57,623 nucleotides of DNA from CAZUFB01 sp048173955 (GTDB taxonomy: Bacteria > Actinomycetota > Coriobacteriia > Coriobacteriales > UMGS124). Location: positions 1-57,623 of the forward strand of contig DBEYOB010000142.1 of NCBI GenBank assembly GCA_048173955.1. The letters are read 5' to 3'. Under the pieces are notes generated by a model that worked only from the letters and a program-made list of their open reading frames with translations, ran no database searches and had not been told where the DNA came from. Every line of letters starts with the position of its first letter. Positions within the stretch are counted from its first letter, which is position 1. Made by a program: the position numbers and the translations under genes. Positions 8,010-16,118 of this stretch are shown piece after piece.

Positions 8010-9695
8010 ATGCCGTGCCAGCAGAACACCTCCGCACCCGGTTCGACGCTCTTCGAGCGCCTGACCCGCAGCGAGGAGCGCCGCGTCGAGCGCCAGTACG
8101 GCCTGACGCCCGCTTCGCGCCGCCGCCGCATGCGCCAGATCGTGCATGTTCTGCGCACCTCCGGCGCGTTCAAGGGGGAGATGACCCCCGAGAAGCTGCG
8201 TGGGCTGTTCGAGGCGCTCGGCCCCACGTTCGTCAAGGTCGGCCAAATCCTTTCGATGCGCTCCGAGATCCTGCCGCAGGACTACTGCGACGAGCTTGCG
8301 AAGTTGCGCGCCCAGGTCGAGCCCATGTCCTACGACGAGGTGACCGCGGCGCTCGAGGCCGAGTACGGCGCGCCGGTCTGCGAGGTGTTCGCCGAGTTCG
8401 ACCGACGGCCCCTCGGCAGCGCGAGCGTTGCGCAGGTGCATCGCGCCCGCCTGCTCACCGGTGAGGACGTGGCGGTCAAGGTCCAGCGCCCCGGCGTCCG
8501 CAAGACGATGGCCAACGACGTCGACATCCTGCGCCAGCTCTGCCGTCACCTCGGCTTCATCTGGAAGAGCAACCAGATCATGGACCTCAACCAGATGGTC
8601 GACGAGCTCTGGAACACCATCGTCGAGGAGACGAACTTCCTGGTCGAGGCGCGCAACCTGCGCGAGTTCCGCGAACTCAACGCCCACTGCGTCTACATTG
8701 AATGCCCCAAGCCATACGAGGAGCTGTGCACCGAGCACGTCGTGGTCATGGACTACGTCGAGGGCATCGGGCTCGATCGCCCCGACGAGCTCGTTGCGGC
8801 GGGCTACGACCTCGAGGAGATCGGCGTCAAGCTGGTCGACAACTATGCCACCCAGGTGCTCGACGACGGGTTCTTCCATGCCGACCCGCATCCCGCCAAC
8901 ATCCTGGTGAGCGGCGGCAAGATCGTCTACATTGACCTCGGCATGACGGGACGCCTTTCGGCGCACAGCCGCTCGTGTTTGGCCGCCATCATCAGCGCGG
9001 TGGGCGAGCAGAACAGCCACGCCGTGGCCGAAGGGCTCGTGCGCTTCTCGCTGTCGAACCCCGCCAACGTCGACCGCGCCCAGCTGCTCGCCGATGTCGA
9101 CGCCATCGTGGGAGAGTATGGCAGCACGAGCCTCAAGGACCTGGATTTGGGGCAGATGGCCTTCTCGCTGATCGAGCTCGCGCGCAAGGATCACGTCGAG
9201 CTGCCCGCGGTGGTCACGATGATGGCGCGCGGTCTGGTCACCCTCGAGGGCGTGCTCGACGAGTACATGCCCCAGGGCAACATGATCCAGATCATCCGCG
9301 ACCACATCCTTTCCGAAAAGGGTGCGGCGGGCATGGTGCGGGAGGAGCTCGCCTCCCTTGCGACGGAGGGGCGGCGCGCGCTGCACGGCGCCCTCAACGC
9401 GGCCGGCGAATCGGGCGAGCTCATGAGGATGCTCACGCGTGGCAAGGTCAAGTTCAACATGAAGTTCGTCGAGTCCCCCGAGGTGCTCGGTCCGCTCTCG
9501 CGCATGGTCGACCGTCTGACGCTCGGCATCATCATCGCAGGCTTGTTCATCGGGTCGAGCGTCGTCTACTATGCAGGCATCCAGCCTGTCATCTTCGGTA
9601 TCCCGGTCCTCGGTTTCGTTGGCTATGCCGGAGCGGTTATCCTGTCCGCCTGGGTCATCTTCGACATCATCCGCGGTATGCGCAGGCGGCGCTGA
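8010..9695 (+). CDS. AarF/UbiB (ABC1/ADCK) protein kinase-like protein
   Basis: A 561-residue member of the atypical kinase family UbiB/ADCK, whose members support quinone biosynthesis or lipid homeostasis at membranes and show ATPase rather than protein kinase activity. The family-defining KxGQ motif is present (FVKVGQILSMRSEILP, residues 75-90). Other hallmarks are SASVAQVHRA (the glycine-loop replacement), the Lys in VKVQRPGV, the HADPHPANI catalytic loop and YIDLGMTG in the DFG position. Two hydrophobic segments at the C-terminus (about residues 505-555) anchor it in the membrane. The start is preceded by ACGAGGAG. As the organism presumably makes menaquinone rather than ubiquinone, the exact client pathway is uncertain. 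Confidence 0.9.
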   Translation: MPCQQNTSAPGSTLFERLTRSEERRVERQYGLTPASRRRRMRQIVHVLRTSGAFKGEMTPEKLRGLFEALGPTFVKVGQILSMRSEILPQDYCDELAKLRAQVEPMSYDEVTAALEAEYGAPVCEVFAEFDRRPLGSASVAQVHRARLLTGEDVAVKVQRPGVRKTMANDVDILRQLCRHLGFIWKSNQIMDLNQMVDELWNTIVEETNFLVEARNLREFRELNAHCVYIECPKPYEELCTEHVVVMDYVEGIGLDRPDELVAAGYDLEEIGVKLVDNYATQVLDDGFFHADPHPANILVSGGKIVYIDLGMTGRLSAHSRSCLAAIISAVGEQNSHAVAEGLVRFSLSNPANVDRAQLLADVDAIVGEYGSTSLKDLDLGQMAFSLIELARKDHVELPAVVTMMARGLVTLEGVLDEYMPQGNMIQIIRDHILSEKGAAGMVREELASLATEGRRALHGALNAAGESGELMRMLTRGKVKFNMKFVESPEVLGPLSRMVDRLTLGIIIAGLFIGSSVVYYAGIQPVIFGIPVLGFVGYAGAVILSAWVIFDIIRGMRRRR

Positions 9696-9817
9696 ACCTC
9701 TGGGGGCGGCGTTGCCTGCCCGTTATCTGCCACAAAAGCCGTATAGTGATGCGCATTATATCAATCTATATATAGTTTTATCTTTTCTGCCAGGGATTCG
9801 AGGGGCACGTGCTATAA

Positions 9818-10000
9818 ATGCCCCTTACTGAGCAAATCGCTATGGCGCGGCGGCTCCGTCTCTCCGCAAAGTCGATCATGCGGCGGGGTGAAGATTCCGC
9901 CGACGATTCCTTAACCTGCAGTTTCATGGATCATGTCCATGAAATCGCCCACGGTCGCACCGCTGCATGTCGGTTGTGCGGGCATGCGCTTGCACAGTAA
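9818..10000 (+). CDS. Possible 60-residue small protein, unsupported function
   Basis: An open frame of 60 codons begins with the ATG that ends GCTATAAATG. It has no good ribosome binding site, and the start overlaps a -10-like TATAAA. The C-terminal part contains a CRLCGH motif preceded by HVHEIAH, a Cys/His pattern that could bind a metal, which would be notable just upstream of an iron operon. A perfect inverted repeat lies inside the frame. I recognise no family. It may equally be non-coding leader sequence. Confidence 0.2.
   Translation: MPLTEQIAMARRLRLSAKSIMRRGEDSADDSLTCSFMDHVHEIAHGRTAACRLCGHALAQ
9922..9944. repeat. Perfect 9-bp inverted repeat with 5-nt loop
   Basis: TTTCATGGA (9922-9930) and TCCATGAAA (9936-9944) are exact reverse complements around TCATG. 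It sits about 370 bp ahead of feoA. An operator or RNA hairpin is possible. No T-run follows, so it is not an obvious terminator. Confidence 0.5.
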
Positions 10001-10260
10001 GTCGCCTTTTTAGCGCGTGCTCCCGCAAAACCTGGAACACGAAAGATATTTATAGTAAAAATTGATCTTACAGGCATACAGCCGCACCAAACCGCCCGAT
10101 ATACCTCACGAAAGGCTGCCGGTGGTCGTGGCGCGCTGCCGCAAGGGAAAGGTGGGACCCCGCCCGTCTTCGTCCTCTCCGCGCGCTCCGTTTTCCCGGT
10201 CGACCTTTCTGCGACTGCGCATCCCGAGGGCGCTTTCTCGAATAAATTAGCATGAAAGGG

Positions 10261-10289
10261 TTTACTTTATAGTTAGGTATGTCTATCAT
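10261..10289 (+). promoter_or_regulatory. Predicted feo promoter
   Basis: TTTACT (10261-10266) and TATCAT (10284-10289) are separated by 17 bp, matching the vegetative -35/-10 pattern in 4 and 5 of 6 positions. The -10 ends 20 bp before the feoA start codon. Confidence 0.55.
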
Positions 10290-10291
10290 TC
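10273..10291. promoter_or_regulatory. Candidate DtxR/IdeR-type iron box over the feo promoter
   Basis: The 19 bases starting TTAGGTATGTCTATC match the actinobacterial DtxR/IdeR consensus (TWAGGTWAGSCTWACCTWA) at about 14 of 19 positions by my count. The left half is perfect and the right half degenerate. The site overlaps the predicted -10, where an iron-loaded repressor would block transcription. Confidence 0.4.
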
Positions 10292-10309
10292 TGTTGGCAA
10301 AAGGAACCA

Positions 10310-10564
10310 ATGGCTAACATGACGGAAGGGGTGGTGTCGATGTCGGGAGCAATGCCGTTGTCGCTGGCACATGGCGGGAGCGTCGTGCGCGTCGAGTCCG
10401 TGCACGGTAACGAGGAGATGCATCGGCATCTCGAGTCGCTCGGATTTGTCTCCGGCACCGAGGTCGAGGTCGTCTCCCAGGCTTCGGGCACGGTGATCGT
10501 CTCGGTCAAAGGGGCGCGCATGGGCCTCAACGAGCGCACCGCGCGCCACGTCTACGTCAGATAG
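10310..10564 (+). CDS. feoA: FeoA domain protein (first copy)
   Basis: An 84-residue SH3-like FeoA protein, a small cytoplasmic accessory of the FeoB ferrous iron transporter thought to modulate FeoB. The family pattern is visible as HLESLGFVSGTEVEVVSQ followed by VIVSVKGARMGLNERTARHVYV at the C-terminus. The start codon follows AAAAGGAACC. It has an N-terminal extension of about 15 residues compared with the second copy. It is the first gene of the feo operon, directly downstream of the predicted promoter and DtxR-like site. The two FeoA copies are clearly different in sequence, so they are not a recent duplication. Confidence 0.88.
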   Translation: MANMTEGVVSMSGAMPLSLAHGGSVVRVESVHGNEEMHRHLESLGFVSGTEVEVVSQASGTVIVSVKGARMGLNERTARHVYVR

Positions 10565-10605
10565 CCGTGCGTCTCGGCGTGTGCGGGACGCAAGGGAACG
10601 GCGAA

Positions 10606-10611
10606 AGGAGG
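10606..10611 (+). promoter_or_regulatory. Perfect ribosome binding site that fixes a GTG start for the second FeoA
   Basis: AGGAGG at 10606-10611, in the context GAAAGGAGGTT, is 8 bases before the GTG at 10620. This decides the GTG as the start rather than the upstream in-frame ATG at 10581. Confidence 0.8.
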
Positions 10612-10619
10612 TTATACCG

Positions 10620-10844
10620 GTGAAGACTCTGCGCGACATTCCGGTGGGGGGCAGCGCGACCGTTGCGCGCCTCACGGGTGAGGGGGCGCTCAAGCGCCGC
10701 ATTATGGACATGGGGTTGACCAAGGGGACGAGCGTCGTCGTCCGCAAGGTCGCGCCCCTCGGAGATCCCCTCGAGATCACGGTGCGCGGCTACGAGCTCT
10801 CCATCCGCAAGGAGGAAGCCCAGCACGTCGTGGTCGAAGGCTAA
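10620..10844 (+). CDS. feoA: FeoA domain protein (second copy)
   Basis: A 74-residue FeoA protein, the canonical length. The typical motifs GALKRRIMDMGLTKGTSVVV and PLEITVRGYELSIRKEEAQ are present, the latter being the usual C-terminal strand. It starts at GTG behind a perfect AGGAGG. It lies 55 bp after the first feoA and 69 bp before feoB, on the same strand, so the three form an operon. Paired FeoA proteins ahead of FeoB occur in several anaerobes; whether they bind FeoB together as a heteromer is not known from the sequence. Confidence 0.92.
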   Translation: MKTLRDIPVGGSATVARLTGEGALKRRIMDMGLTKGTSVVVRKVAPLGDPLEITVRGYELSIRKEEAQHVVVEG

Positions 10845-10913
10845 ACGAAGTCGAGCGTAGCTCGCAGGCCCCGCCGCGGCGATGGGGCCGGGACTACCCC
10901 AGGAAGGAATTCC

Positions 10914-13205
10914 ATGAGCATCCAGATTGCTCTTGCCGGCAACCCGAACTGCGGCAAGACGACCCTTTTCAACCGGATCACCGGTGAAAACGGCTATGTG
11001 GGCAACTGGCCGGGCGTGACCGTCGAAAAGAAGCAGGCGCACCTTTCGGGCGACCGCGAGACGATCATCACCGACCTGCCCGGTATCTATTCGCTGTCGC
11101 CCTACTCGCCCGAGGAGGTCGTGTCGCGCGACTATCTGGTCAACGAGCGTCCCGACGTCGTCGTCAACCTCGTCGACGCCACGAACCTCGAGCGCAACCT
11201 GTACCTCACCACGCAGCTGCTCGAGCTCGGGCTGCCGGTCGTCGTCGGCCTCAACATGGTCGACCTGGTGCGCAAGAACGGCGACAAGATCGACCCCGCA
11301 AAACTGTCAAAGCTGCTCGGATGCCCCGTCGTCGAATGCTCGGCGCTCAAGGGCGACGGCGTGCAGCAGCTGGTCGAGGCGGCAAAGAAGGCAGCGTCGG
11401 CGAAGTCGGCTGCCGCGCCCACGGTGAGGTTCGGCGCCTCGCTCGAAGGCGCCCTCGCCAAGATCGAGGAGATCGTCGGTTCGGCTGCGCCCGCAGCGCT
11501 CAGGCGCTGGTACGCCGTCAAACTGTTCGAAGGCGACGAGTCCGCCGTCAAGGGCCTCAACCTTGCCTCCGGTAAGCTCGCCGAGGTTAAAACCATCGCC
11601 AAGGCGGTCGAGGACGAGTTCGAGGACGACGCCGAGTCCATCGTGACCGGTGAGCGCTACGACCTGATCGGCCAGATCGTTCCGCAGTTCCTCACGAGGG
11701 CCCCCAAAAAGGTCACGATGACCGAGAGGATCGACCGCGTCGTGACCAACCGCTGGCTCGGCATCCCCATCTTCATCGTCGTGATGTGCCTCGTGTACTA
11801 CGTCTCGGTGGCGACGGTGGGCACGTGGGGCACCGACTGGGCCAACGACGGCCTGTTCGGCGACGGCTTCTTCTGGTTCGGCATCGGCGGCGACGCGTAC
11901 ACGGCCGCGGTCGAGGCGGGGCAGGACGTCGTCCCGCAGGACTTCGGCCCGTGGGTCGACGGCATCCCGGTGCTCGTGACCAACGGCCTTGAGGCCATCG
12001 GCGCTGCGCCGTGGGTCGTGAGCCTCGTGGTCGACGGCATCGTCGCCGGCGTGGGTGCCATCCTGGGCTTCGTGCCGCAGATGATCGTGCTGTTCATGTT
12101 CCTCGCCCTGCTCGAGGACTGCGGCTACATGGCGCGCGTCGCCTTCGTCATGGACCGCATCTTCCGCCGCTTCGGTCTGTCGGGCAAGTCGTTCATCCCG
12201 ATGCTCATCAGCTCGGGCTGCGGCGTGCCGGGCGTCATGGCAACCAAGACCATCGAGAACGAGGCCGAGCGCCGCATGACGACCATGACCGCAACGATGG
12301 TGCCCTGCAGCGCCAAGCTGCCTATCGTCGCGCTGCTCATGGGTGCCCTGGTGGGCATGGACATGTCCACGTGGTGGATCGCCCCGCTCTTCTACTTCAT
12401 GGGCGTGGCCGCCATCGTCATCTCGGGCATCATGCTCAAAAAGACCCGCTGGTTCGCCGGCGACGCTTCTCCCTTCGTGATGGAGCTTCCCGCCTACCAC
12501 CTGCCCTCCCTGCGCAGCTGGCTGCTCCACATCTGGGAGCGCGTCAAGTCGTTCATCGCCAAGGCGGGCACCATCATCTTCGCCGCCACCGTGCTCGTGT
12601 GGTTCCTCTCGAACTTCGGCTTCGTTGACGGCGCATTCGGCATGCTCGACCCCGAGATGGCGCTGCCCGAGGGCGCCGCGAGCTACATGGACTTCTCGCT
12701 GCTCGCTGCGGTGGGCGGAGCTCTGAGCTTCATCTTTGCGCCCCTGGGCTTTGGCAACTGGGAGGCCACCGCGATGGTCGTCAACGGCCTCATCGCCAAG
12801 GAGAACGTCGTCTCCACGTTCGCCACGATCTTCAGCCTCGGCGACCTGGGTGAGGGCGACGTCGAGATGTGGGAGGCCTTCGGCCTCATGCTCGGTTCGA
12901 CCGGTGCGCTCTTGGCCTTTGGTGCCTTCAACCTGCTGTGCGCCCCGTGCTTCGCGGCCATGGGCACCATCCGCCGGCAGATGAATTCCGGCAAGTGGTT
13001 CGCGTTCGCCATCGCCTACGAGTGCGTGTTCGCCTGGTGCGTCGGGCTCATGATCAACCAGTTCTACAACCTCTTCGTCCTCGGTACGTTCGGCGTCTGG
13101 ACGGTCGTGGCCATCGTCCTGCTGGCCCTCATGCTGTTCCAGCTGTTCCGTCCCATGCCCGACTTTTCGAAGAGGTCGACCAAGGCTGCGGCGGCCGCCG
13201 CGTAG
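10914..13205 (+). CDS. feoB: Ferrous iron transporter FeoB
   Basis: A 763-residue inner-membrane Fe(II) transporter with an N-terminal G-protein domain. G1 is GNPNCGKT (residues 9-16), G3 is DLPG (54-57), G4 is NMVD (114-117) and G5 is SAL (143-145). A helical spacer domain follows to about residue 260, then two Gate-type membrane regions. The first contains SSGCGVPGVMATKTIENE and the second NLLCAPCFAAMGTIRRQM, both with the conserved cysteines. The length is normal for the family. AGGAAGGAATTCC precedes the ATG. It is the third gene of the feo operon, which appears to be iron-controlled through the DtxR-like site upstream. Confidence 0.97.
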   Translation: MSIQIALAGNPNCGKTTLFNRITGENGYVGNWPGVTVEKKQAHLSGDRETIITDLPGIYSLSPYSPEEVVSRDYLVNERPDVVVNLVDATNLERNLYLTTQLLELGLPVVVGLNMVDLVRKNGDKIDPAKLSKLLGCPVVECSALKGDGVQQLVEAAKKAASAKSAAAPTVRFGASLEGALAKIEEIVGSAAPAALRRWYAVKLFEGDESAVKGLNLASGKLAEVKTIAKAVEDEFEDDAESIVTGERYDLIGQIVPQFLTRAPKKVTMTERIDRVVTNRWLGIPIFIVVMCLVYYVSVATVGTWGTDWANDGLFGDGFFWFGIGGDAYTAAVEAGQDVVPQDFGPWVDGIPVLVTNGLEAIGAAPWVVSLVVDGIVAGVGAILGFVPQMIVLFMFLALLEDCGYMARVAFVMDRIFRRFGLSGKSFIPMLISSGCGVPGVMATKTIENEAERRMTTMTATMVPCSAKLPIVALLMGALVGMDMSTWWIAPLFYFMGVAAIVISGIMLKKTRWFAGDASPFVMELPAYHLPSLRSWLLHIWERVKSFIAKAGTIIFAATVLVWFLSNFGFVDGAFGMLDPEMALPEGAASYMDFSLLAAVGGALSFIFAPLGFGNWEATAMVVNGLIAKENVVSTFATIFSLGDLGEGDVEMWEAFGLMLGSTGALLAFGAFNLLCAPCFAAMGTIRRQMNSGKWFAFAIAYECVFAWCVGLMINQFYNLFVLGTFGVWTVVAIVLLALMLFQLFRPMPDFSKRSTKAAAAAA

Positions 13206-13271
13206 TCGAGGGTTGGGGCGGGTATAAGGTACCCGCACCCGGTCTCGCGAGAGCCGCGAAAGGAGGCCTCC

Positions 13272-13496
13272 GTGCCCATGAATGCTCCTACCGTCGTCGT
13301 GCTGCTCGTGGTCGCCGCGCTGTTCGTGCTCGCCGTGCGCTCGATCGTCAAGAAGCGCAGGGGAGGGGGCTGCGCCGGATGCTCGGAGGATTCCTGCTCC
13401 GGCCACGCGGCCGAGGACGCCTGCCCGTCGGCGCTGCGCGCTCTGGCCGACGTCGAGGCGAGGCTCGGGCCGGCGGACGGCAAGGCCAAAAGGTAG
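13272..13496 (+). CDS. FeoB-associated Cys-rich membrane protein
   Basis: A 74-residue protein with one N-terminal membrane segment (VVVLLVVAALFVLAVRSIV), a short basic stretch and then the cysteine-rich motif CAGCSEDSCSGHAAEDAC. This is the layout of the small FeoB-associated membrane proteins (PF12669 type), which may present or receive iron at the FeoB pore. It starts at GTG, 5 bases after AGGAGG; an ATG two codons later is the alternative. It lies 66 bp downstream of feoB and ends the operon, just ahead of a strong hairpin terminator. Confidence 0.85.
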   Translation: MPMNAPTVVVLLVVAALFVLAVRSIVKKRRGGGCAGCSEDSCSGHAAEDACPSALRALADVEARLGPADGKAKR

Positions 13497-13524
13497 CCCC
13501 GGGTTCTGGCAGACGGGAATTGAT

Positions 13525-13560
13525 GCGGCGGGGACGCTCCGGCGAGGGCGTCCCCGCCGC
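13525..13560 (+). terminator. Terminator hairpin at the end of the feo operon
   Basis: GCGGCGGGGACGC (13525-13537) pairs exactly with GCGTCCCCGCCGC (13548-13560) around a 10-nt loop, 28 bp after the last feo gene. TGTGGGTTTC follows. Confidence 0.75.
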
Positions 13561-13700
13561 TGTGGGTTTCGCACGCAGGCCGTGCGCGCGCATGGTCGGC
13601 AACCCTTCGGTAACAATCCTGTGCCACGCTAGCGGGAAGCTAGAACCGTGAGGTCTCGTTGGCGGCCGGCCCGGCAGGGGCGGGCGTCGAAGGGAGCGCC

Positions 13701-15044
13701 ATGCCTGCGATACAGAACGACGTCGAGTACGTGCTGCGCACCGTCGAGGAGCGCGACGTCCACTTCATCCAGTTTTGGTTCACCGACACGCTCGGCAACC
13801 TCAAATCCTTTGCCGCCACCCCCGGCGAGCTCGAGGACGCCATGATCGAGGGGCTCGGCTTCGACGGCTCGTCGATCGAGGGCTTCGCTGCCGTCGAGGA
13901 GTCTGACTGCACGGCCGTGCCCGATCCCGACACGTTCCAGATCCTGCCGTGGCGTCCCCAGCACCAGGGTGCGGCGCGCATGTTCTGCGACATCAAGCTT
14001 CCCGATGGGTCGATCTTCGACGGCGACCCGCGCGCCGTCCTGCGCCGCCTGTGCGACGCGGCGTACGACAAGGGGTACATGCTGAGCGTGAGCCCCGCCA
14101 TCGAGCACTTCTACTTCACCGACTCCGCGCACAACGACCCGCTCGACTGCGGCGGCTACTTCGACCTCATGCCGCTCGATTCGGGCAACGACCTGCGGCG
14201 CGACACCGTGCTCATGCTCGAGCACATGGGCATCCCGGTCGAGTACTCGCACCACGAGGCCGCTCCCTCGCAGCACGAGATCGTCCTGCGCTACGCCGAC
14301 GCCCTCCAGATGGCCGACTCGGTGATGACGCACCGCCTCGTCGTCAAGCAGGTCGCCCAGAGCTCGGGCTGCTATGCGACGTTCATGCCCAAGCCCATCG
14401 AGACGGCCGACGGCAGCGGGATGCACCTGCACGTCGCTCTGCACGACCTCGACGGCGAGAACCTGTTCTACGACGCGAACGACCCGGACGGCTACCAACT
14501 CTCGGTCACGGCGAAGCGCTTCCTTGCGGGCCTGCTCAAGTACGCCCCCGAGTACACGCTGCTGACCAACCAGTACGTGAACTCCTACAAGCGCTTCGTC
14601 GAGGGGTTCGACGCCCCGCTCTTCGTGACGTGGGCGCAGGCGAACCGCTCGGCGCTGGTCCGCGTCCCGCACTACAAGGCGGGCAAGAACCTCTCGAGCC
14701 GCCTCGATCTGCGCAGCCCCGACCCCGCCTGCAACCCCTACCTGGCGTTCGCCGCGGTCTTTGCGGCCGGCCTCGCGGGCATCGAGGAGGGGCTCGAGCT
14801 TCCGCCCGCGCAGCCCCACAACGTCTACGCCATGTCCGAGGCCGAGCTGGCCGCGGCGGGCATCAGGCGCCTGCCCACTAACCTCGGCGCGGCGATCGAG
14901 AGCTTCGAGCGCTCCGAGCTGATGCGCTCCACGCTGGGCGACCACGTCTTCGACTACATCGTGCGGGCGAAGAAGGCGGAGTGGGCCGAGTACTGCAGCC
15001 ACGTGGACGCCTGGGAGCTCGCCAAGTTCCTGCCGGTCCTGTAG
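13701..15044 (+). CDS. glnA: Glutamine synthetase, type I
   Basis: A 447-residue glutamine synthetase that makes glutamine from glutamate, ammonia and ATP. The length fits the GSI-alpha group, which lacks the adenylylation insert. Recognisable motifs are GFDGSSIEGFAAVEESDC (N-terminal active-site loop), EVEYSHHEAAPSQHEI-like metal and glutamate ligands (VEYSHHEAAPSQHEI), GSGMHLHVAL (ATP site), NQYVNSYKRF and the Arg-rich NRSALVRVP. I see no Tyr-containing adenylylation motif near the C-terminus. GAAGGGAGCG lies before the ATG at 13701; an in-frame ATG at 13659 lacks a ribosome binding site. It lies in a nitrogen neighbourhood with gltBD and a GlnR-like regulator, and is probably controlled by nitrogen status. 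Confidence 0.95.
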   Translation: MPAIQNDVEYVLRTVEERDVHFIQFWFTDTLGNLKSFAATPGELEDAMIEGLGFDGSSIEGFAAVEESDCTAVPDPDTFQILPWRPQHQGAARMFCDIKLPDGSIFDGDPRAVLRRLCDAAYDKGYMLSVSPAIEHFYFTDSAHNDPLDCGGYFDLMPLDSGNDLRRDTVLMLEHMGIPVEYSHHEAAPSQHEIVLRYADALQMADSVMTHRLVVKQVAQSSGCYATFMPKPIETADGSGMHLHVALHDLDGENLFYDANDPDGYQLSVTAKRFLAGLLKYAPEYTLLTNQYVNSYKRFVEGFDAPLFVTWAQANRSALVRVPHYKAGKNLSSRLDLRSPDPACNPYLAFAAVFAAGLAGIEEGLELPPAQPHNVYAMSEAELAAAGIRRLPTNLGAAIESFERSELMRSTLGDHVFDYIVRAKKAEWAEYCSHVDAWELAKFLPVL

Positions 15045-15196
15045 GTCCCGCGAGGGGAGGGGCCGCCTGCCGGAAGGTGTCCGGCCGGCATGCTCTGCAG
15101 GGCGTGGGGCGGCGCGCTGGCTGCGGGGCCGCTCCGGTTATGCCTCCCGCCTTCGGCGAGGGCGGTCCCGACGATTCTGAAAGGTGCCCGTATACC

Positions 15197-15682
15197 ATGG
15201 AGCTTCGGAAGATTGCCAGCTTCACCGTGAACCACGAGGACCTCGAGCCCGGCGTCTACGTGTCGCGCGTCGACCGCATCGGCGCCGAGGCGGTGACGAC
15301 GTTCGACCTGCGCATGACCGCGCCCAACCGCGAGCCGGTCATGGGCACGGCCGAGGTCCACACGATCGAGCATCTGGGGGCGACGTTTCTGCGCAACGAC
15401 CCCGCATGGCGCGACCGCGTGGTCTATTTCGGGCCGATGGGCTGCCGCACCGGCTTCTACCTGCTGCTGGCGGGCGAGTATGCCGCGCGCGACGTCGTCG
15501 ACCTCGTGACGCGCACCTTCGAGTTCATCCGCGACTTCGAGGGCGACATCCCCGGGGCCGCCCCGCGCGACTGCGGCAACTGGCGCGACCAGAACATCGA
15601 CTTCGCGCACTGGTACGCCCGCCGCTATCTGGAGGAGACCCTCTACGGCATCGACGACCGCCATCTGGAGTACCCGGCGTAG
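15197..15682 (+). CDS. luxS: S-ribosylhomocysteine lyase LuxS
   Basis: A 161-residue iron/zinc enzyme that cleaves S-ribosylhomocysteine into homocysteine and DPD, the precursor of autoinducer-2, in the activated methyl cycle. All catalytic features are visible: metal ligands His55 and His59 in HTIEH and Cys126 in DCGNW, the base Glu58, and the catalytic Cys83 in GPMGCRTGFY. Length and motif order match the family. AAAGGTG precedes the ATG; upstream in-frame starts lie in intergenic sequence. It follows glnA by 152 bp. No pfs or metK gene is nearby, so the context gives no further hint, and a purely metabolic role is as likely as signalling. Confidence 0.96.
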   Translation: MELRKIASFTVNHEDLEPGVYVSRVDRIGAEAVTTFDLRMTAPNREPVMGTAEVHTIEHLGATFLRNDPAWRDRVVYFGPMGCRTGFYLLLAGEYAARDVVDLVTRTFEFIRDFEGDIPGAAPRDCGNWRDQNIDFAHWYARRYLEETLYGIDDRHLEYPA

Positions 15683-15760
15683 GGGAGTTTCCGCACGGAG
15701 GCAGCGCCTGGCGGGGAGGCGCCGTGTCGGCATGGGGGCGCGGCAGGGGGGATAGGGGCG

Positions 15761-15980
15761 CTGCACCTGAGAAACCCCGGATGCGTGCAAAACGCCCTCG
15801 AGTGAACGGGCGAAATCGGGCGGATTTACCCATATGATGCTTCGAATGAAAAGTTACTTTATAAAATAACAAGTTGAGTTTCCTTTTGCTCAACTTATCG
15901 GTGTCGAAGCGGCGCCGAAGGTCCCTGACCGTCATTCACTCGAGGCGGTTTTGCACGCATCGGGCGATTTCCAGGTGCAG
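15761..15980. repeat. Family A inverted-repeat element, copy A1
   Basis: Near-perfect inverted repeat between the convergent genes luxS and gltD. The left arm (15761-15806) and right arm (15935-15980) match over about 46 bp. Each arm has an outer CTGCACCT box, then ATGC, then GTGCAAAA, five or six variable bases and CGAGTGAA. The span from GTGC to GCAC (15785-15956) is 172 bp, the same as in the other two copies. The core is AT-rich and holds an internal stem AAGTTGAG/CTCAACTT. No coding frame is supported. Confidence 0.85.
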
Positions 15981-15991
15981 AAGGGGCGGGT

Positions 15992-16075
15992 GTCGTCCAC
16001 CGCGACCGCAAGGCGCGCGTCGCGGACAAGGCTACGCGCCCTCCTGCGTCGTCCACCGCGACCGCAAGGCGCGCG
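15992..16075. repeat. Two perfect 28-bp direct repeats, 56-bp period
   Basis: Positions 15992-16019 and 16048-16075 are identical over 28 bp, beginning GTCGTCCACCGCGACC. A partial third unit (GTCGTCC) starts at 16101. They lie directly beside element A1, in the gap before the gltD stop codon. I see no coding frame. They may be leftovers of slippage duplication or binding sites. Confidence 0.75.
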
Positions 16076-16118
16076 CGGTATCCGCACGGCCCGCCTCCCC
16101 GTCGTCCGCCCACACCCG

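Larger units (their letters stand above)
9696..10309. other. Long AT-rich intergenic region upstream of the feo operon
   Basis: At 614 bp this is one of the longest gaps in the window. It holds an AT-rich stretch (about 9735-9790), a perfect hairpin at 9922-9944, a second AT-rich stretch (about 10040-10075) and the feo promoter at its end. A stretch near 9885-9902 resembles part of an FMN riboswitch, but the rest of that consensus is missing. One small reading frame (9818-10000) is listed separately with low confidence. Otherwise I see nothing recognisable here. Confidence 0.5.

Noticed and set aside
9885..9915. FMN riboswitch-like words (CGGGGTGAAGATTCC) upstream of the feo operon
   Set aside because: Only one segment resembles the consensus. 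The conserved ACCGGCGGT and the closing helices are missing, and the downstream genes are for iron, not riboflavin.
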